Assembly: GCA_017453605.1 (NCBI GenBank) | Contig: JAFTEP010000271.1 | Span: forward strand, 1-9,665 | DNA length: 9,665 nt | Direction: 5' to 3' | DNA from: Clostridia bacterium | GTDB taxonomy: Bacteria > Bacillota > Clostridia > Oscillospirales > SIG627 | Shown: in pieces, positions 6,101 to 9,665 of the stretch | How positions within the stretch are numbered: the stretch's first letter is position 1 | Layout of the letters: every line of letters starts with the position of its first letter | The notes under the pieces: model-generated | Told to the model about the DNA's origin: nothing | What the model saw: the letters and a program-made list of their open reading frames with translations, nothing else | Database searches by the model: none | Made by a program: the position numbers and the translations under genes

Positions 6101-6698
6101 TCCGCCCGCCGTCGTTTTCGTGACGGAGTTTTCGCTCTGCCCGGAGCCGCCTCTGAAAAGGCTCGAAAAATTCGCTTCGTCCGGCGCCGACTGCGTGATC
6201 CTCCGCGCTAAGGGGCTTTCATACCCCGAGTATCTCGCGCTCGCGAAAGAGGCGCTCGCGATCTTTTCAGGCTCTCCTTCAAGGCTTGTCCTTCACGGAT
6301 CTCCCGAGGCGGCGGATGAACTCGGATATCCGTATATCCATCTGCCCCTCGGCGTCCTGAGAACGCTCGACCCGGAAAAAAGAAAGAGTTATAAAACTCT
6401 CGGCGCGTCCTGCCACAGCGCCGACGACGCCGCCGAGGCCGAAAAAGCCGGCTGTACCTATATCAGCGCGGGCCACGTTTTCGACACCGACTGCAAAAAG
6501 GGGCTTCCCGGCAGGGGAACGGACTTTCTGAGAGAGGTCTGCGCCGCGGTTCGGATCCCGGTCCTCGCGATCGGAGGCGTCGCGCCGCAAAACGCCCGCT
6601 CGCTCTATGAATGCGGCGCGTCCGGCTTCTGCGTGATGAGTTCGGCCATGACCTGCGCCGATCCAAAGGCGCTCGTGAAGGAGTTTAAGAATGCTTGA
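6087..6698 (+). CDS. tenI: Thiazole tautomerase TenI
   Basis: TenI aromatises the dihydrothiazole made by ThiG to the thiazole carboxylate phosphate that ThiE uses. The 203-residue protein has the ThiE/TenI barrel fold, but the ThiE catalytic signatures are altered: QLREK is ILRAK, the IINDD position is LVLHG, and GVHLG is IHLPLG. It carries the TenI signature GHVFDTDCKKGLPGRG (129-144), whose His130 fits the general base of Bacillus TenI, plus AIGGVAPQNA (161-170). This makes TenI much more likely than a second ThiE. The start overlaps thiH by 14 bases and has no good ribosome binding site close by, so it is probably translated by coupling to thiH. Its last 8 bases overlap thiE. The tandem with thiE suggests an old duplication followed by divergence. 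Confidence 0.9.
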   Translation: MFTSDPPAVVFVTEFSLCPEPPLKRLEKFASSGADCVILRAKGLSYPEYLALAKEALAIFSGSPSRLVLHGSPEAADELGYPYIHLPLGVLRTLDPEKRKSYKTLGASCHSADDAAEAEKAGCTYISAGHVFDTDCKKGLPGRGTDFLREVCAAVRIPVLAIGGVAPQNARSLYECGASGFCVMSSAMTCADPKALVKEFKNA

Positions 6699-7347
6699 CA
6701 GAAAAAAACTCTTGTTATACGCGATCACGGACCGCCGCTCTCAGCCGATAGATGAGTTTATCGCTTCTGTCGAAGAGGCGCTCCGCGGCGGCGTGACCAT
6801 TCTTCAGCTCAGAGAAAAGAATATATCCCGGGACGAATACGTTCAAATCGCTTCCCAACTTCTGCCGGTCTGCCGGAAATACTCGGTGCCGCTTATAATA
6901 AACGACGACGCGGACGCCGCGCTCGCGGCGGGCGCGGACGGGGTCCATCTCGGCGCCTGCGACGCTTCGGTGCGCGAGGTGCGAAAAAGAGCCGGGAAAG
7001 ATTTCATTATCGGCGCGACCGCGAAGACGGTCGATCAGGCGCTACGAGCCGAAGAAGAGGGCGCCGATTATCTCGGCGTCGGCGCGGTGTTCCACTCGCC
7101 GACAAAACCCGGCGCGGTGAGGATCACGCCCGACAGGCTCCGCGAGATATGTTCGTCGGTCTCGATCCCCGCGGTCGCGATCGGCGGCATCAGCGCCGAA
7201 AACGCTCTCTCGCTCTCTGGCACTTTTGTGAGCGGGCTCGCGGTCGTTTCGGCGGTGTTCGGTGCAGGGGACGTCTTCGGGGCGGCAAAACGGATGAAAA
7301 AACTCGCTCTCGCCGTCTGCGGGACGGACAAAGAAGGGAGAGAATAA
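6691..7347 (+). CDS. thiE: Thiamine phosphate synthase ThiE
   Basis: ThiE joins HMP pyrophosphate to the thiazole phosphate, giving thiamine phosphate. This 218-residue TIM-barrel protein keeps the full set of catalytic motifs: QLREK (39-43), IINDD (69-73), GVHLG (84-88) with Asp91, GATAKT (108-113) and VGAVFHSPTKP (130-140) for phosphate binding. AIGGI (163-167) and VVSAVF (185-190) complete the set. The segment GACDAS (88-93) replaces the more common GQED-type sequence after GVHL, but the aspartate is retained, so activity is expected. GAAGGAG (6677-6683), inside tenI, lies 7 bases before the ATG. It overlaps tenI by 8 bases, and its stop codon abuts the thiD start. Confidence 0.95.
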   Translation: MLDRKKLLLYAITDRRSQPIDEFIASVEEALRGGVTILQLREKNISRDEYVQIASQLLPVCRKYSVPLIINDDADAALAAGADGVHLGACDASVREVRKRAGKDFIIGATAKTVDQALRAEEEGADYLGVGAVFHSPTKPGAVRITPDRLREICSSVSIPAVAIGGISAENALSLSGTFVSGLAVVSAVFGAGDVFGAAKRMKKLALAVCGTDKEGRE

Positions 7348-8151
7348 ATGAAGACAGCGCTGACGGTAGCCGGATCCGATTCCTGTGGAGGAGCCGGGAT
7401 CCAGGCCGATATAAAAACGATGACCCTCAACGGCGTTTACGCAATGAGCGCCGTCACCGCGCTGACCGCGCAGAACACGACCGGGGTCAGGGATATCCTT
7501 GAATCAACTCCCGATTTTCTCGCCGCTCAGCTCGACGCCGTCTTTGAAGACATTTTTCCCGACGCGGTGAAGATAGGAATGGTCAGTTCTTTGGAGCTTA
7601 TCGGAACGATCGCCGACAGACTGTCGTTCTATCGCGCAAAAAACGTCGTCGTCGATCCTGTCATGGTCGCCACGAGCGGCGCGAGGCTCTTGAAGAGCGA
7701 CGCCGTTTCGGCTCTCACGGAAAAGCTCTTCCCGCTCGCAGATCTTGTCACCCCCAATATCCCGGAGGCAGAGATCCTGACGGGCGAAAAAATCCTGAAC
7801 GCCGATGATATGGAAAGAGCCGCCGAAACTATCCGTTCGCGCTTCGGATGCGCGGTGCTGTTGAAGGGCGGACACAGGGTCTGCGACGCCGACGATCTTC
7901 TCGCCGCGCCCGGCGTCAGAAAATGGATCAGAGGAAAACGCGTCGACAACCCCAACACTCACGGCACGGGCTGTACTCTTTCGAGCGCCGTCGCCGCGAA
8001 TCTCGCGAAGGGCTTCACTCTCTGTGAATCGGTCGCGAGGGCGAAGGATTTTGTTTCCGGCGCGCTCTCGGCGATGCTCGATCTCGGAAAGGGCTCCGGG
8101 CCCATGGACCACGCCTTCGATCTCGGCGGACGCTTCGCCGAGGGGAAATAA
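7348..8151 (+). CDS. thiD: Hydroxymethylpyrimidine/phosphomethylpyrimidine kinase ThiD
   Basis: ThiD phosphorylates HMP phosphate from ThiC to HMP pyrophosphate for ThiE, and can also phosphorylate salvaged HMP. The 267-residue ribokinase-family protein has the N-terminal substrate block AGSDSCGGAGIQAD (8-21), the VVDPVM strand (101-106) and PNIPEAEIL (136-144). The ATP-site motif NTHGTGCTLSSA (203-214) includes the anion-hole Cys209. Length is normal and no extra domain is fused. GGGAG (7336-7340) lies 7 bases before the ATG, which directly follows the thiE stop TAA. Pyridoxal kinase is a relative, but motifs and neighbours favour ThiD. Confidence 0.96.
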   Translation: MKTALTVAGSDSCGGAGIQADIKTMTLNGVYAMSAVTALTAQNTTGVRDILESTPDFLAAQLDAVFEDIFPDAVKIGMVSSLELIGTIADRLSFYRAKNVVVDPVMVATSGARLLKSDAVSALTEKLFPLADLVTPNIPEAEILTGEKILNADDMERAAETIRSRFGCAVLLKGGHRVCDADDLLAAPGVRKWIRGKRVDNPNTHGTGCTLSSAVAANLAKGFTLCESVARAKDFVSGALSAMLDLGKGSGPMDHAFDLGGRFAEGK

Positions 8152-8191
8152 AAAAGAAAAAGTAATCAATATCTCTCGAAAGGAATTCACC

Positions 8192-9496
8192 ATGAGAAAC
8201 TACGCAACGCAGATGGACGCCGCGCGCCGCGACATCGTCACTCCCGAAATGAAGGCGGTGGCAAAAAAGGAATACAGGACCGAGGAAGAGATCAGGGAGC
8301 TCGTCGCAAAGGGGCAGGTCGCGATCTGCGCCAACAGGCTCCACGAATGTCTCGAGCCAAACGGCGTCGGCTCGATGCTCTCCACGAAGATCAACGTCAA
8401 CCTCGGCGTCTCGCGCGACTGCAAGGACTACGACGTCGAAATGAAAAAGGTGATGGCGGCGGTCGATCTCGGCGCGCACGCGATCATGGACCTTTCCAGC
8501 CACGGCAACACTCAGCCCTTCAGACAGAAGCTCACGCACGAGTGCCCCGCGATGATCGGCACAGTCCCGGTCTACGACAGCGTGATCCACTATCAGAGGG
8601 ATCTATCTGAACTTTCCGCGAAGGATTTCATCGACGTCGTCAGGCTCCACGCCGAAGACGGCGTGGACTTTGTGACACTTCACTGCGGCATCACGAGAAA
8701 GACGATCGACCAGATCAGAAAGCACAAGAGAAAAATGAACATCGTCTCGCGCGGCGGCTCTCTCGTCTTCGCGTGGATGAGCATGACCGGCGAGGAGAAC
8801 CCCTTCTACGAGTATTTCGACGAGATCCTGGATATCTGCCGCGAGTACGACGTGACGATCTCCCTCGGCGACGCCTGCAGACCCGGCTGTCTTGCGGACG
8901 CGGGCGACGTGTGCCAGATAGAGGAGCTCGTGAGGCTGGGCGAACTGACAAAGCGCGCCTGGGCGAAGGACGTTCAGGTCATGATCGAAGGTCCCGGACA
9001 CGTTCCGCTCGATCAGGTCGAGGCTAACATGAAGATCCAGCAGACTATCTGCATGGGCGCGCCGTTCTACGTTCTCGGCCCGCTCGTCACGGATATCGCC
9101 CCCGGCTACGACCACATAACCTCCGCTATCGGCGGAGCGGTCGCGGCGATGAGCGGAGCGGCGTTTTTGTGCTACGTCACTCCCGCCGAGCACCTCGCGC
9201 TCCCCAACGTCGAGGACGTCAGACAGGGCATAATCGCCTCCAAGATCGCCGCCCACGCCGCGGATATAGCCAAGCATATCCCTCACGCGAGAGATATCGA
9301 CGACCGCATGGCGGACGCACGCCGCACCTTCGACTGGGACGCCCAGTGGGACTGCGCGATCGACCCCGCGACCGCAAAGGCGATCAGGGAGGACAGAAAG
9401 CCCGAGATCGAGGAGAGCTGTTCCATGTGCGGCAAATTCTGCGCCGTCAGAAGCATGAACAAAGCCCTCAGCGGCGAGCATATAGATATTCTCTGA
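8192..9496 (+). CDS. thiC: Phosphomethylpyrimidine synthase ThiC (short form)
   Basis: ThiC is a radical SAM enzyme that rearranges aminoimidazole ribotide into HMP phosphate. The 434-residue protein lacks the N-terminal extension of enterobacterial ThiC (about 630 residues), as usual in Clostridia and Archaea. Recognisable blocks are IMDLSSHGNT (98-107), VSRGGSLVFAWM (185-196), VMIEGPGHVPLDQVEANM (263-280), FYVLGPLVTDIAPGYDHIT (292-310) and YVTPAEHL (328-335). The C-terminal cluster CSMCGKFC (410-417) is spaced CX2CX3C, one residue shorter than the classic CX2CX4C. An open frame runs upstream from 8024 inside thiD, but GAAAGGA (8178-8184) lies 7 bases before the ATG at 8192 and conservation fits this start. 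The 40-base gap from thiD is AT-rich. It is the last gene of the operon. Confidence 0.96.
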   Translation: MRNYATQMDAARRDIVTPEMKAVAKKEYRTEEEIRELVAKGQVAICANRLHECLEPNGVGSMLSTKINVNLGVSRDCKDYDVEMKKVMAAVDLGAHAIMDLSSHGNTQPFRQKLTHECPAMIGTVPVYDSVIHYQRDLSELSAKDFIDVVRLHAEDGVDFVTLHCGITRKTIDQIRKHKRKMNIVSRGGSLVFAWMSMTGEENPFYEYFDEILDICREYDVTISLGDACRPGCLADAGDVCQIEELVRLGELTKRAWAKDVQVMIEGPGHVPLDQVEANMKIQQTICMGAPFYVLGPLVTDIAPGYDHITSAIGGAVAAMSGAAFLCYVTPAEHLALPNVEDVRQGIIASKIAAHAADIAKHIPHARDIDDRMADARRTFDWDAQWDCAIDPATAKAIREDRKPEIEESCSMCGKFCAVRSMNKALSGEHIDIL

Positions 9497-9537
9497 CCCG
9501 TATACTCAAACGGCAATTCAAATTTATATAATGATCA

Positions 9538-9573
9538 TCCCGCCGCGGCACAGAGTTCTGCGCCGCGGCGGGA
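9538..9573 (+). terminator. GC-rich hairpin, probable end of the thiamine operon
   Basis: CCCGCCGCGGC (9539-9549) pairs perfectly with GCCGCGGCGGG (9562-9572), extended by T9538-A9573 and by an inner CAG/CTG after one mismatch, around the loop AGTT. It lies 42 bases after the thiC stop. Only a short TTT follows (9576-9578), so it is not a textbook intrinsic terminator; it could act as a processing or 3'-end-protecting stem. Confidence 0.55.
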
Positions 9574-9593
9574 CGTTTAAGCGGCTGAAGGCA

Positions 9594-9610
9594 AGAAATT
9601 CCCAATTTCT
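9594..9610. repeat. Short perfect inverted repeat
   Basis: AGAAATT (9594-9600) and AATTTCT (9604-9610) are exact reverse complements separated by CCC. It lies in AT-rich gene-free DNA after the operon hairpin. It may be a protein binding site or a weak stem; no function can be assigned. Confidence 0.45.
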
Positions 9611-9629
9611 ACCCCAAAAAACTCAAATA

Positions 9630-9665
9630 AAATGCCTCAAAATACTATACTGAAATGCCTCAAAA
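9630..9665. repeat. Direct repeat of 13 bases, period 23, running to the window edge
   Basis: AAATGCCTCAAAA occurs at 9630-9642 and again at 9653-9665. The start-to-start distance of 23 bases is close to two turns of the helix. A related CTCAAA lies at 9622-9627. The second copy ends exactly at the window edge, so more copies may follow. Confidence 0.5.

Noticed and set aside
8024..8191. N-terminal extension of ThiC of 56 codons
   Set aside because: It lies inside thiD, is Arg/Ser-rich and precedes a good ribosome binding site for the ATG at 8192.
8603..9481. Minus-strand open frame of 292 codons opposite thiC
   Set aside because: It is fully antisense to a conserved thiC and has no recognisable motif.
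9527..9532. TATAAT after thiC as a promoter
   Set aside because: No -35-like sequence lies 16-18 bases upstream, and the GC-rich hairpin follows at once.
9630..9665. Start of a CRISPR array
   Set aside because: The repeat is only 13 bases with a 10-base gap, far shorter than CRISPR repeats and spacers, and no cas gene is present.

Overview
The window looks like chromosomal DNA of an anaerobic Gram-positive bacterium, most likely an uncultured Clostridia-type Bacillota. The evidence is as follows: every gene is on the + strand and tightly packed, ribosome binding sites are strong AGGAGG type, and the coding DNA is GC-rich. The thiazole route also uses the oxygen-sensitive radical SAM enzyme ThiH rather than the oxidase ThiO, and a short-form ThiC and a TenI tautomerase are present. 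The species cannot be named from this sequence alone.

Region 1 (41-2842) holds three closely spaced genes that probably form one transcript entering from the left. They are a membrane-anchored phosphodiester glycosidase (NAGPA) domain protein, a single-pass membrane protein of unknown function, and a histidine phosphatase. No promoter for them is visible, since only 40 bases precede the first start, and no terminator is seen after the third gene.

Region 2 (2843-3080) is a compact control region. It has a consensus vegetative promoter with exact TTGACA and TATAAT boxes 17 bases apart. A TPP riboswitch aptamer follows, then a strong intrinsic terminator as expression platform and a good ribosome binding site. 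A perfect 6-base inverted repeat overlaps the -35 box.

Region 3 (3081-9496) is a nearly complete de novo thiamine phosphate operon: thiS, thiF, thiG, thiH, tenI, thiE, thiD, thiC. ThiF adenylates ThiS, the sulfur carrier. ThiH makes dehydroglycine from tyrosine. ThiG builds the thiazole from these and deoxyxylulose phosphate, and TenI aromatises it. ThiC makes the pyrimidine (HMP-P) from aminoimidazole ribotide and ThiD phosphorylates it. ThiE joins the two halves into thiamine phosphate. The last kinase (ThiL) and the enzymes supplying sulfur and deoxyxylulose phosphate are not in the window. Most junctions overlap or abut, so translational coupling is likely.

Region 4 (9497-9665) has no gene. 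It holds a very strong GC-rich hairpin that probably ends the operon, then AT-rich DNA with a short inverted repeat and a 13-base direct repeat running to the window edge.

I see no clearly undescribed system. The most interesting points are the riboswitch details (poor P1 helix, shared 8-mer with the terminator), the shortened cysteine motif of ThiC, the uncharacterised membrane protein, and the repeats at the right edge.
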